Positions 39,171 to 47,349 of a stretch of DNA of 64,000 nucleotides are shown here, one piece after another. The notes under the pieces were generated by a model. That model was not told the DNA's origin, made no database searches, and worked only from the letters and a program-made list of their open reading frames with translations. The DNA is from Mycobacterium scrofulaceum. Its GTDB lineage: Bacteria; Actinomycetota; Actinomycetes; Mycobacteriales; Mycobacteriaceae. The DNA lies in NCBI RefSeq assembly GCF_002086735.1, contig NZ_MVIJ01000013.1, positions 62,001-126,000 of the forward strand, given 5' to 3'. Position 1 is the first letter of the stretch; each line of letters begins with the position of its first letter. A program made the translations under genes and the position numbers.

Positions 39171-40181
39171 ATGGCCGATCGAAACCGTCGTTTCCTGCTT
39201 CGCCAACGCCCCACCGGACGCATCGGTCCGGACACCTTCGAACTGAGCGAGGAGGCGATCCCCGAGCTCAACGACGGCGAGGCGCTCGCGCGCGTCGACT
39301 GGATCTCGCTCGACCCCACCAACCGCATGTGGATCAACGACACCCCGTCCTACCTGCCGCCGGTGGGGATCGGTGAGGTCATGCGCGCGGGCGGGCTCGG
39401 TGAGATCGTCGCGTCGAAGACTCCGAGGTTTGCGGTCGGCCAGAAAGTGCAGGGCCTGCTCGGCTGGCAGGAGTACGCCGTCCTGTCGGACACGGCGATG
39501 GTGAACCCGGTCGACGTGGCGGAAGGCATCTCGCCCAGTGCCTACCTGGGCGCGCTGGGGATGACCGGTCTCACCGCCTGGATCGGGATCCGCGATATCG
39601 GCAAGCCGCAGCCGGGTGAGACGGTCGTCGTCTCCGCGGCGGCGGGCGCGGTCGGCTCGGTCGCCGGCCAGCTCGCCAAGGCCGCCGGGGCTCGCGTCGT
39701 CGGGATCGCCGGTGGGCCCGAGAAGTGCGCGCTGCTCACCGACCAGCTCGGCTTCGACGCGGCCGTGGACCACCGCGCCGACGACTGGGCCGCCCAGCTG
39801 GCGGCGGCGACGCCCAACGGCATCGACGTCGACTTCGAAAACGTCGGTGGCGACCTGATGGACGCGATCTTCGCACGCCTCAACATCGGTGCCCGCGTGG
39901 CCCTGTGCGGCCTGATCTCCGGTTACAACGCGGCCGATCCCCCGCCGGGCCCGCGGGCATTCGGGAATCTGCTCATCCAGCGAGCCACGCTGCGGGGCTT
40001 CATCGTGCTCGACCACTTCGGGCGCGCGCCGGAAGCGATGACCGAAATCGCGAGCCTGATCGAGGCCGGAAAGCTCACGCCGCTCGAGACCGTCGTCGAG
40101 GGCTTCGAGCAATTGCCGACGGCGATCAACATGCTCTTTGACGGCAAGAATGTCGGCAAGCTGGTGGTCAAGGTCGGCTGA
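39171..40181 (+). CDS. NADP-dependent oxidoreductase (MDR, leukotriene B4 dehydrogenase-like)
   Basis: A 336-residue zinc-free medium-chain reductase of the PTGR/curcumin-reductase type: WISLDPTNRMWIND near residue 45, the nucleotide motif SAAAGAVGSVAGQLAK, and ENVGGDLMDAIFARLN. These enzymes reduce activated C=C bonds of enals or enones with NADPH. ATG 39171 is 62 nt from the divergent secreted-protein gene. Its 3' end overlaps the convergent methyltransferase by 14 nt. Confidence 0.88.
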   Translation: MADRNRRFLLRQRPTGRIGPDTFELSEEAIPELNDGEALARVDWISLDPTNRMWINDTPSYLPPVGIGEVMRAGGLGEIVASKTPRFAVGQKVQGLLGWQEYAVLSDTAMVNPVDVAEGISPSAYLGALGMTGLTAWIGIRDIGKPQPGETVVVSAAAGAVGSVAGQLAKAAGARVVGIAGGPEKCALLTDQLGFDAAVDHRADDWAAQLAAATPNGIDVDFENVGGDLMDAIFARLNIGARVALCGLISGYNAADPPPGPRAFGNLLIQRATLRGFIVLDHFGRAPEAMTEIASLIEAGKLTPLETVVEGFEQLPTAINMLFDGKNVGKLVVKVG

Positions 40182-41019
40182 CTGAGCCGAATTCGAGTAG
40201 GGCGAAGACGCCGCGATACGGCTTCACCGGTGGGAAACGCCAGAACGCGGGGTACAGCGTTCCGAAGAACAGGCCCCGTCCCGCGGGCATCGGTACATCG
40301 TGCACCGCCCGGATCCCGGGCATGGTGTCGGCCAGCTTCGCCAGTTGCCGCACCGAGAGGCTGAACGGCATCGGCGGCACCCGGTAGCGCTTGGACGAAC
40401 GCAGCCCCCTTCGCGCGACTTTCTTGACGATCGTCGGCGGTAGGTCGAAGAACATCTGGCCCCCGGGAAACCGCTTGGCGCACTCGGCGATCAGCCCCAA
40501 CGCCTGGTCGGGTTGCAGGTACATCAGCAGCCCTTCGGCGGTGACGAACACGCCGTCGCCCGCGTCGACCTGATCGATCCAGCTGTAGTCGAGGGCGGAC
40601 TGCGCGAGATCAGTGATCCGCGGGGATCGCGGCAGCAGCCGCCGCCGCAGGTCGACGACCGGCGGCAAATCCACCGAGAGCCAACGGAATTGTGCGTCGG
40701 GCAGCGCGCGGTCCAGGCGCCAGAAGGACGTCTGGAGGCCTTCGGCGAGCGCGACGACGGTCGCCCTGGGGTGCGCGGCGAGGTAGTCGATCGCGCACCG
40801 GTCGACGGCCAGCGACCGTAGCGCCATCTCCTGGCCTCTGCGCCCGAACTTTTCGAAGTCGAAGTCGAGGGCCTGCACCAGGCTGACGGCCATCGGATCG
40901 TCGATGATCGGTTCCCGCTGTCCGGCCTGGTATGCCCTGCCGTAGAGGGTGAGCAGCGCCGTCTCCGAGACACCGGTCAACAGCCCGGCGTCCACTTTCC
41001 CGTCGTCGCGATGAGTCAT
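40168..41019 (-). CDS. class I SAM-dependent methyltransferase, LCMT-like
   Basis: A 283-residue member of the same broad leucine-carboxyl-methyltransferase family as the gene at 37566 but only distantly similar. Motifs: LYGRAYQAGQ, the DDPMAVSLV segment, ATVVALAEGLQTSFWRLD (motif I) and VFVTAEGLLMYLQPDQ. ATG 41019 is chosen; GTG 41022 immediately before is possible. Function unknown. It shares 14 bp of its 3' end with the convergent reductase. Confidence 0.85.
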   Translation of the reverse strand: MTHRDDGKVDAGLLTGVSETALLTLYGRAYQAGQREPIIDDPMAVSLVQALDFDFEKFGRRGQEMALRSLAVDRCAIDYLAAHPRATVVALAEGLQTSFWRLDRALPDAQFRWLSVDLPPVVDLRRRLLPRSPRITDLAQSALDYSWIDQVDAGDGVFVTAEGLLMYLQPDQALGLIAECAKRFPGGQMFFDLPPTIVKKVARRGLRSSKRYRVPPMPFSLSVRQLAKLADTMPGIRAVHDVPMPAGRGLFFGTLYPAFWRFPPVKPYRGVFALLEFGSVSRP

Positions 41020-41067
41020 CACGCCAAACCGTAACCGGCGACGCACCGGACGCGCCCGCGGCGCGGC

Positions 41068-41292
41068 TCAGCGCCGAAACAGGAACCGCACGAGCGACAG
41101 CACGAGCGTCGCCGCGACCGACACCAGCAGCATCGAGACCACGGGGACGAAGATGCGCACGTTACCGTGTTCGATCCGGACGTCACCCGGCAGGCGACCG
41201 AACCATGTCAGCCCACCGGCCCACGCCAGGATGCCCAGCAACACAAGGAATATCCCCGCGGCGACGACGAACGGACCGGTAGTGCGATCCAT
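41068..41292 (-). CDS. DUF2905 family small membrane protein
   Basis: A 74-residue protein with two transmembrane helices (about 9-29 and 45-70) around a conserved soluble loop GRLPGDVRIEHGNVRIFVPV, which is diagnostic for DUF2905. Function unknown in all bacteria. It lies 9 nt downstream of the SOUL gene on the same strand, so they are probably co-transcribed. Confidence 0.9.
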   Translation of the reverse strand: MDRTTGPFVVAAGIFLVLLGILAWAGGLTWFGRLPGDVRIEHGNVRIFVPVVSMLLVSVAATLVLSLVRFLFRR

Positions 41293-41301
41293 GCCGGGCC
41301 C

Positions 41302-41949
41302 CTAGGCCGGCGCGGACGCGGGATCGATCGGAACCGCGACCTCGTTGCGCCGCCGCATCGGCAGCGTCCAGGGCGGATCGTAGAACCAGGCCTCGGCCTT
41401 TCCGGTGGCCCGGATTCCCTTGTCCTGTAACAGCTTCAAAAGTTCGTCGGTACGCGTTGCGACCGCCCGGGGGCTGCGATCGCCGCTGAATCGCAGCACG
41501 GCCACCGTCACCGGGGGCACCGTGACCAGGCGGACCTGATCGTCGTCGGGCACCGGAAGGGTCTCCATCGTCCACTTTTCCGGCATGAAAAACCTGATCA
41601 CATAGCCGTTCTCGGCGTCGGCGGATTGGGCGACCGGCGCGGTCATGGCGATCTGCTCACCGCCTCCGCTCGACCGCTGGCCGACGGGTGCCGTCATCGA
41701 AATCGATTCGTCGCGCCGGTTACCGCCGAAGATGTAGCGGGCCAGTCGTCGGAATCCGACGTCGCGCGCGCGGTTCTCGTCGGCGTCGACCAGCGTCTCC
41801 GCGGCAAGCCGCGGTCCGTAGCTGCGGATCTCGACACTGCCGGTCAGCGGGCGGAGGGTGTACTTGGGCTCCTCGGTGCCCACCCGGATCCCGCCCACGG
41901 CCAGAACCGCTTCGGCGACCTGCTCGGCAAGCTTGATCGGACTCATCAT
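41302..41949 (-). CDS. SOUL family haem-binding protein
   Basis: A 215-residue SOUL/HBP protein. The family pattern is clear: PKYTLRPLTGSVEIRSYGPR, then RRLARYIFGGNRR, SISMTAPVGQ, IRFFMPEKWTMETLPVP and the C-terminal WFYDPPWTLPMRRRNEVAV. SOUL proteins bind haem or porphyrin in eukaryotes; the bacterial role is not established. ATG 41949 is preceded by AAGGGGA. It heads a short operon with the DUF2905 gene. Confidence 0.9.
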   Translation of the reverse strand: MMSPIKLAEQVAEAVLAVGGIRVGTEEPKYTLRPLTGSVEIRSYGPRLAAETLVDADENRARDVGFRRLARYIFGGNRRDESISMTAPVGQRSSGGGEQIAMTAPVAQSADAENGYVIRFFMPEKWTMETLPVPDDDQVRLVTVPPVTVAVLRFSGDRSPRAVATRTDELLKLLQDKGIRATGKAEAWFYDPPWTLPMRRRNEVAVPIDPASAPA

Positions 41950-42204
41950 CAGGATCGTTCCCCTTCGCTGCACTGGCCGGGCACCGCGGCCCCCCGGCGG
42001 GTGCCCGGGCGAGCGGAGCGGCACGCGCGGCCGCCCCCTGAATTGACCCACCTGTGTCCCGTCACCGCAAGTGAGGTGACGCCCCACCCTGGGGCGCCAC
42101 GCTTTCGCCGCGCCGGTGGGTTGGGATCGGTAGCCGATTCGGCGGCCTGTACTGGGCGCAACGACGACGCCAGTCCGGCGGCGCCACACGAAAGGAAGTC
42201 AGAA

Positions 42205-42459
42205 ATGAAGATCGTCCCGGCCAGCATCGAAGAGCAGATCAATCGGGTCGACCGTCAGCGCAGCCTCTACATCGGACTCAGCGCAGGCGCGGTCGCGCTG
42301 TGGAGCGCCTTCCGGCTGATCTGGGCCCTCTACATCGGGATGACATTCGGCTGGCTCCTGGGGGCGATGGTGTTCCAGCTGGTGCTGTGGGGAGTGATCG
42401 GCGCGGTCGCGGCGGTCGCGGCTTTCGGGTTCCTGACCCGGTACGCCAAGGGATCTTGA
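42205..42459 (+). CDS. small two-helix membrane protein (84 aa)
   Basis: An 84-residue protein with a hydrophilic N-terminus (MKIVPASIEEQINRVDRQRS) and two transmembrane helices, about 21-43 and 52-77, like 2TM-domain proteins. ATG 42205 follows AAAGGAAG, a good ribosome-binding site. It is divergent from the SOUL gene and ends 16 nt before a strong hairpin. Function unknown. Confidence 0.72.
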   Translation: MKIVPASIEEQINRVDRQRSLYIGLSAGAVALWSAFRLIWALYIGMTFGWLLGAMVFQLVLWGVIGAVAAVAAFGFLTRYAKGS

Positions 42460-42475
42460 TTTCGGTCCTGGCGGT

Positions 42476-42513
42476 GCGAAGTTCCGGACCTCATGCGGGT
42501 TCGGAACTTTCGC
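42476..42513. terminator. bidirectional hairpin terminator
   Basis: GCGAAGTTCCG (42476-42486) pairs with CGGAACTTTCGC (42502-42513) with one bulged T. It sits between the convergent small membrane protein and aldehyde dehydrogenase genes, so it can stop transcription from both sides. Confidence 0.7.
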
Positions 42514-42526
42514 GCCTGCACCGCGG

Positions 42527-43981
42527 CTAGAGCTGCGCCCAGACCGACTTGGTCTTCATGTAGGCCTCGATGCCCTCGCGCCCGAATTCGTGACCCCAGC
42601 CGGATTGCTTGTAACCGCCGAACGGCACGTCGTGGTCGAACACCAACTGGCAGTTGACCTGGACGCTGCCGGCCTGCAGCCGCTTGACGATCCGGTGGGC
42701 GCGGCCGAGGTTTTCGGTCCACGCGGTGGCGGCCAGGCCGTAGGTGGTGTCGTTGGCCATGGCCACGGCCTCGTCTTCGTCGTCGAACGGCAGGATGCTG
42801 ACCACCGGCCCGAAAATCTCCTGCTGATACAGCCGCATGCCGGGGTCGACGTCGGTGAGCACGGTCGGGTGAACGAAGTAGCCCCTGCGGTCCAAGCGGT
42901 ACCCGCCGGTGACCACTTCGACGCCGTCGCTCCTGCCCTCGTCGATGAAGCCCATGACGCGGTTCAGCTGCTTCTGGCTGATCAACGGGCCGCTGACGCA
43001 GCCCTCCTCGCCGGGCGCGCCCAGCTTGAATGTGTTCGCCATCATCGCGATGCCTTCCACCACCCGTTCGTAGACGCCGCGCTGCACGAAAACCCTTGAC
43101 CCGCAGACGCATCCCTGACCGGAGTGCACGAAGATGCCCAGCGAGGCCATCATGATGGCCTTGTCCAGGTCGGCGTCGTCGAAGATCAGCACCGGCGACT
43201 TCCCGCCGAGTTCGAGCATGACCTTCTTGAGATTGCCGGCCGAGGCGCGCACGATCTCCTTGCCGACCTCGGTGGACCCGGTGAAGGCCACCTTCTCGAC
43301 GTCGGGATGTGCGGTGATGGCGGCCCCGGCGGTGTGACCGTAGCCGGTGAGCAGGTTGACCACACCCTGGGGAACGCCGGCCTGGTGCACCAGCCTGTCC
43401 AGCAACAGAGCCGACAGCGGGGTCTCCTCGGCGGGCTTGACCAGCATGCTGCAGCCGGCCGCGAGCGCGGGCGCGAGCTTCGCGCTGGCATTGAAGATCG
43501 GCCCGTTCCACGGGAAGATCAGCCCCACCACGCCGAAGGGCTCCTTGAGGGTGTAGGCGTGCATGCTGACGAAGGCGTCGGTCGCGATGCCGTCGGTCTG
43601 CACGTCGTAGGCGACGCCGTTGAGCTTGGAACACCAGCCCGCGTAGTAGCGGAAGAACTCCGCGCAGGTGGACATCTGCAACTGCGCCTGCAGCAACGGC
43701 ATGCCCGTGTTGAGCGAGTCGAGTTGGGCGAAATCTTCGGCGTGTTCGTCGATCAGATCAGCGATACGCCACATCACCTTGGCCCGCTCGCGGCCCGGGA
43801 GCTGGGACCAGACGCCCGCGTCGAACGAGGCCCTCGCGCGCGCGGCCGCATCGTTGACCGCCGCTTCCCCGCAATCGATGAACTCGGTGATCGTCTCCTC
43901 GGTGGCGGGATCGATCACCGCGATGACGTCACCCGTTCCGGGCCGGCTCCGGAGGTCGTCCAATACCGTCTGCAGCGTCAT
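42527..43981 (-). CDS. NAD(P)-dependent aldehyde dehydrogenase
   Basis: A 484-residue aldehyde dehydrogenase of the betaine/phenylacetaldehyde type. Conserved Asn159 is in IFPWNGP, the cofactor motif is FTGSTEVG, the general base Glu257 is in LELGGKSP and the catalytic Cys291 is in GQGCVCGSR. ATG 43981 (MTLQTVLDDL) follows GAGAGGGG and is chosen over an upstream ATG that would place the palindromic operator inside the gene. Oxidises an aldehyde to its acid; the substrate is unknown. A 22-bp palindrome 53 nt upstream suggests control by a TetR-type regulator. Confidence 0.93.
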   Translation of the reverse strand: MTLQTVLDDLRSRPGTGDVIAVIDPATEETITEFIDCGEAAVNDAAARARASFDAGVWSQLPGRERAKVMWRIADLIDEHAEDFAQLDSLNTGMPLLQAQLQMSTCAEFFRYYAGWCSKLNGVAYDVQTDGIATDAFVSMHAYTLKEPFGVVGLIFPWNGPIFNASAKLAPALAAGCSMLVKPAEETPLSALLLDRLVHQAGVPQGVVNLLTGYGHTAGAAITAHPDVEKVAFTGSTEVGKEIVRASAGNLKKVMLELGGKSPVLIFDDADLDKAIMMASLGIFVHSGQGCVCGSRVFVQRGVYERVVEGIAMMANTFKLGAPGEEGCVSGPLISQKQLNRVMGFIDEGRSDGVEVVTGGYRLDRRGYFVHPTVLTDVDPGMRLYQQEIFGPVVSILPFDDEDEAVAMANDTTYGLAATAWTENLGRAHRIVKRLQAGSVQVNCQLVFDHDVPFGGYKQSGWGHEFGREGIEAYMKTKSVWAQL

Positions 43982-44033
43982 CTGGCCCCTCTCGTGTCGC
44001 GGGGCCGCCACGGCCCGCGCCAATGCTGCTCTG

Positions 44034-44055
44034 ATGCTGAGCACTTGCTTAGCAT
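44034..44055. promoter_or_regulatory. 22-bp palindromic operator upstream of the aldehyde dehydrogenase
   Basis: ATGCTgAGCA-ct-TGCTtAGCAT: the two 10-nt arms are complementary at all but one position each. It lies 53 nt upstream of the dehydrogenase start. Size and shape fit a TetR-family operator; no regulator gene is adjacent. Confidence 0.6.
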
Positions 44056-44150
44056 TGGGCGTGCGGCGCGGTCAAGAGTCGCGTTCACGGACGAGGCCCC
44101 GGCGCGTGGCCGCGGAAACGGCTAGGGGCCGCCGACCACCCGGCCGGCGT

Positions 44151-44561
44151 TCAGCGCAGCTCTTGGATCCGGACCAGGTTGCCCGCGGGATCGCGGACGG
44201 CGCAGTCGCGCAATCCGTACGGCTGTTCCGTCGGTTCCTGGACGATGTCGACGTCGTTGGCCTGCAGTTGCTCGAAGGTGCGGTCGAGGTCCTTGGTCGC
44301 CAACAGCAACGTGGCGTAGCTGCCCTTGGCCATCATCTCGGCGATCGTCCGCCGCTCGTCGTCGGTGAGGCCCGGGTTGGCAGCCGGCGGGTTCAGCACG
44401 ATCGACGTGTCGGGCTGGTTCGGGGGTCCGACGGTAATCCAGCGCATCTTGCCCTTGCCGACGTCCAGGCGGACGTCGAAGCCGAGGATGTCGCGATAGA
44501 AGGCGAGCGAGGAGTCCGGGTCGTCGTGCGGCAGGAAGCTCGAGTGAATGGTGATGTCCAT
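44151..44561 (-). CDS. VOC family protein (glyoxalase/extradiol dioxygenase fold)
   Basis: A 136-residue VOC protein: HSSFLPHDDPDSSLAFYRDILGF at the N-terminus (metal-ligand region), RWITVGPP, and the C-terminal repeat YGLRDCAVRDPAGNLVRI. The closest common annotation is glyoxalase-like. It follows the AraC gene after 4 nt, so it is the second gene of a regulator-plus-enzyme operon often seen in mycobacteria. Confidence 0.85.
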   Translation of the reverse strand: MDITIHSSFLPHDDPDSSLAFYRDILGFDVRLDVGKGKMRWITVGPPNQPDTSIVLNPPAANPGLTDDERRTIAEMMAKGSYATLLLATKDLDRTFEQLQANDVDIVQEPTEQPYGLRDCAVRDPAGNLVRIQELR

Positions 44562-44565
44562 GGGG

Positions 44566-45012
44566 TCAGGCTAGGTGCGGCCCGGCGGCCGCCGCTTCTC
44601 GATTCCTGATCGGTCTGGTCACCTGTTTGGCCACGCACGGCGGCATCCCCGCCAACGCGTCCGCCGCGCGGCGCCGGTAGGCGCTCGGTGGCATGCCGAC
44701 CAGTTCGGTGAACCGAGTGCTGAAGGTGCCCAACGAGGAGCACCCGACGGCGAAACACACGTCGGTGACGCTGAGGTCGCCGCGCCGCAGGAGCGCCATC
44801 GCGCGTTCGATGCGCCGCGTCATCAGATAGGAGTAGGGCGATTCTCCGTACGCCCGGCGGAACTCGCGGCTCAGGTGGCCCGCGGACATGTGCACGTCGC
44901 GGGCGAGCGCCTCCACGTCCAGCGGCCGCGCGTACTCGCGATCGATCCGGTCGCGGACACGGCGGAGCAGCGCCAGGTTGCGCAGCCGCTGACCGTCGGA
45001 TCCGAGGCGCAC
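44566..45012 (-). CDS. AraC family transcriptional regulator
   Basis: A 148-residue regulator that is almost only the AraC DNA-binding domain: two HTH units around ALARDVHMSAGHLSREFRRA and SVTDVCFAVGCSSLGTFSTRF, with the signature FTELVGMPPSAYRRR. GTG 45012 starts it. With no sensor domain it may depend on its partner or on another signal. It is co-transcribed with the VOC gene, which it may control, and sits 9 nt downstream of the epimerase stop. Confidence 0.87.
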   Translation of the reverse strand: MRLGSDGQRLRNLALLRRVRDRIDREYARPLDVEALARDVHMSAGHLSREFRRAYGESPYSYLMTRRIERAMALLRRGDLSVTDVCFAVGCSSLGTFSTRFTELVGMPPSAYRRRAADALAGMPPCVAKQVTRPIRNREAAAAGPHLA

Positions 45013-45021
45013 CGATAAGCC

Positions 45022-45924
45022 CTAGGCGCCCAACAGCTCCGGATGGAACTTGGCCGCCATCCGGCGCAGGCCGTCACGCCAGTCGACGGTGGTGCCGCCG
45101 ATCAGTTCGTGCATCCGGTCGGTGGTTGTCGGATTGCCGCGCAGCGCTTGCCCGCTGACGTCGAAGACCGGCTCCTTGCCCACCAGCGAACCCAGATAGC
45201 CACACCACTCCTGAATGCTGACCGTCTGGTCGCCGCACCAGTTCACCGTCGTGGCCGGGACCGATGCGACCTCCAGCAGCTTCGGGATGGTCGCGATGAT
45301 GTCGTCCTCGTGAATCGGGTTGTAGCGGGCGGCCTCACCGGGTGGGACCGGGATCGGGATGCCCGCCAGCATCATCTCCATGTGGTAGAACGGCCACCCG
45401 CCGTTGTCGCCGTAGGGAACGTTGAGCCTGGCGACGGTGGTGGGCACGTCGAGGGCGCGCGCCATCGACCGGGCCACGACCTCGCCGGCGATCTTGGAAA
45501 TGGAGTAGGTGGGGAACAGGCACTTGTGGTTGTCGCCCAGGGCGGCGTCCTCGGCTCGCGGGTCGTCGTCGGGCGGGTCGTAGACGGCGGCGGAAGAGCA
45601 ATGCAGGAACGCCTTCGCGCCGCGGCAGTGCGCCATGAGCAGGCCCACCGACTCGGCGTTGGCCGCGAGATCCTTGTCCCAATGTCCGCTCTTGGCGACC
45701 GCCAGGTTGAGGACGTACTCGAAATCGTCTGGCAGGTCGGCGAACTCGCCGGCCGCCAGGTTGACCGTCTGGCAGCGGACGCCCGCCTTCTCCAGCCCCT
45801 CCCGCGCCGCCGCGTCGGTGAACCGGGCGATGCCCCACACCTCGTTGTCGGCCGCGAGCGCCCGTGCGATGGGAGTCGCGATTTGACCGGTCGGGCCGGT
45901 GATCAGGATCTTGGATCCGCGCAT
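45022..45924 (-). CDS. NAD-dependent epimerase/dehydratase family protein
   Basis: A 300-residue extended SDR: ILITGPTGQIATPIARAL (NAD motif), LHCSSAAVYDPPDDD with the catalytic Ser, and FPTYSISKIAGE with the YxxxK Tyr-Lys pair. Sugar nucleotide or small-molecule carbonyl chemistry is expected; substrate unknown. ATG 45924 has no Shine-Dalgarno, but a TACTAT -10 lies 7 nt upstream, so the mRNA is probably leaderless. A DosR-like box centred about 46 nt upstream suggests induction in hypoxia or NO stress. Confidence 0.86.
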   Translation of the reverse strand: MRGSKILITGPTGQIATPIARALAADNEVWGIARFTDAAAREGLEKAGVRCQTVNLAAGEFADLPDDFEYVLNLAVAKSGHWDKDLAANAESVGLLMAHCRGAKAFLHCSSAAVYDPPDDDPRAEDAALGDNHKCLFPTYSISKIAGEVVARSMARALDVPTTVARLNVPYGDNGGWPFYHMEMMLAGIPIPVPPGEAARYNPIHEDDIIATIPKLLEVASVPATTVNWCGDQTVSIQEWCGYLGSLVGKEPVFDVSGQALRGNPTTTDRMHELIGGTTVDWRDGLRRMAAKFHPELLGA

Positions 45925-45930
45925 GGGCTG

Positions 45931-45976
45931 ATAGTAGCGGTGCTGCGACGACTCCCCCTTTAGGGCCGATGGTCCC
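45931..45976 (-). promoter_or_regulatory. epimerase promoter with DosR-like box, leaderless
   Basis: On the minus strand TACTAT (45936-45931) is a good -10 whose start point would fall on the A of the epimerase ATG at 45924. GGGCCGATGGTCCC (plus-strand 45963-45976) fits GGGNCNNNNGNCCC, centred about 46 nt upstream of that start point, where DosR-type activators bind. Confidence 0.58.
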
Positions 45977-46165
45977 TACCTTCACGTCAGTGCGTGCGAC
46001 ATCATTCGACACATGACGGCAGCCGCCGCGTACACGGCTGGACGGGTTCGTTCGACAGATCAGGCCCCCGGGCGTGGTGTGGCTGGGCCCGAGCGTGCCG
46101 AAGACTCCGGCTCCGCTGTCCTGGCTCGTCTGTCGGTGTAAGAGGAACGCAAAAAGGAGGACATC

Positions 46166-46312
46166 ATGTCGCGAGGCGCTGGAGAACGCTTTGAGTGCGA
46201 AGAGTGCGGGGCAGTGTTGATTTACGAGAAGCCGTGTCCGTGCACGTCGGAGAACGAGCACTCCGAAATGTGCTGCAACAAGCAGATGAAACAGCTGGTG
46301 CGCGCCCAGTAA
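46166..46312 (+). CDS. Cys-rich metallothionein- or desulforedoxin-like small protein (48 aa)
   Basis: A 48-residue protein beginning MSRGAGERFECEECGAV, with six cysteines as C-x2-C (11,14), C-x-C (24,26) and C-C (36,37) plus one histidine. The spacing and PCPC motif resemble the copper metallothionein MymT of M. tuberculosis, and the CxxC...CC end resembles desulforedoxin-type rubredoxin sites. AAAAAGGAGG before ATG 46166 is an ideal ribosome-binding site. It probably binds zinc, copper or iron. A DosR-like box is 190 nt upstream but faces the epimerase. Too short for most gene finders. Confidence 0.72.
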   Translation: MSRGAGERFECEECGAVLIYEKPCPCTSENEHSEMCCNKQMKQLVRAQ

Positions 46313-46366
46313 TTTCGATCGGTAACGTCGATCGCGGCTGTCTCGTTGACTTCGGTCATGCGGAAG

Positions 46367-47281
46367 CTAGTGGTGTTGAGGCGCCCTGGCGACGATCACC
46401 GGTATCCGCGCGGCGTGGACGACGCCCCGGCTGACCGACCCGAGCAGCATGCCGGTGAAGCCGCCACGGCCATGGCTGCCCACGACCAGAAGTTGCGCCT
46501 TCCCGGCTTGTTCGAGTAGCCGGGGCTTGGGTCGATCGCTCACCGCGATCTTGTGCACGACGACGTCGGGATAGCGTTCCTGCCATCCCGACAGACGCTC
46601 TGCAAGCACCTCTTGTTCACGAGCCTCGTAGTTCGCCCATTCGATCGGAGCCCGCCCGGGGCGCCCGAACTCCAGTGCCCCCATGTCATCCCAGGCATGC
46701 AGCGCCACCAGGTCGACGCCGCGCCGGGATGCCTCGTCGAACGCGATTTCGGTGGCCAGCGCCGAGGTCGGCGAGCCGTCGATACCCACCACCACCGGCG
46801 CCTGAGGCGATATCGGAAGTGCCTCGTCATGGTGGATGACCGCAACCGGGCACTGCGCACGGCGGATCAGGTCGGAGCTCACCGATCCGAGTACCGCGCG
46901 CGCCACCGCACCCTGGCCGGAGCAGCCGACCACGATCATCTCAGCTCGCGATGAGAGGTCGACCAGGGTCGGAATTATCGGCCCGAACAACGCCTCGCTG
47001 CTCACATGAGACACGCGACCCGGCGCGGCTTCGGCGGCGATCTTGCAGGCCGTTTCCAGAAGGTGATGCTCGAAGTCCTGCTGCGCAGCCGCATATTCGA
47101 CGGGTAGCGTGGCCGGCGGCAAGGGTTCGCTGAAAGCAGGAATCGGCGGCGAGACATACACCAACTTCAGTGCCACATTGCGCATCTCGGCCTCTCGCGC
47201 GGCCCACTCGACCGCCGCGATCGACGGCGATGAGCCGTCGACACCGACAACGATTCCCAACGACGTTGGTTCTGGTGACAT
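46367..47281 (-). CDS. tandem-domain universal stress protein, Rv2623-like
   Basis: A 304-residue protein of two Usp domains: the first starts LGIVVGVDGSSPSIAAV with the ATP loop VGCSGQGAVARAVLGSVS, the second starts PVVVGIDGSPTSALAT with VGSHGRGGFTGMLLGSVS. Both carry the G-x2-G-x9-G-(S/T) ATP-binding motif, as in M. tuberculosis Rv2623, a DosR-induced growth regulator. ATG 47281 follows AAGGGAGA. A DosR-type box and a TAACGT -10 are upstream. A longer in-frame opening through 48313 is antisense to the PE35-like gene and is discarded. Confidence 0.92.
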   Translation of the reverse strand: MSPEPTSLGIVVGVDGSSPSIAAVEWAAREAEMRNVALKLVYVSPPIPAFSEPLPPATLPVEYAAAQQDFEHHLLETACKIAAEAAPGRVSHVSSEALFGPIIPTLVDLSSRAEMIVVGCSGQGAVARAVLGSVSSDLIRRAQCPVAVIHHDEALPISPQAPVVVGIDGSPTSALATEIAFDEASRRGVDLVALHAWDDMGALEFGRPGRAPIEWANYEAREQEVLAERLSGWQERYPDVVVHKIAVSDRPKPRLLEQAGKAQLLVVGSHGRGGFTGMLLGSVSRGVVHAARIPVIVARAPQHH

Positions 47282-47349
47282 CCGAATCTCCCTTCCCGAG
47301 GTGGTACCCGGCTGCGCCGCGCGGACTTCGGCGGCGCGAGATGAGAGCG

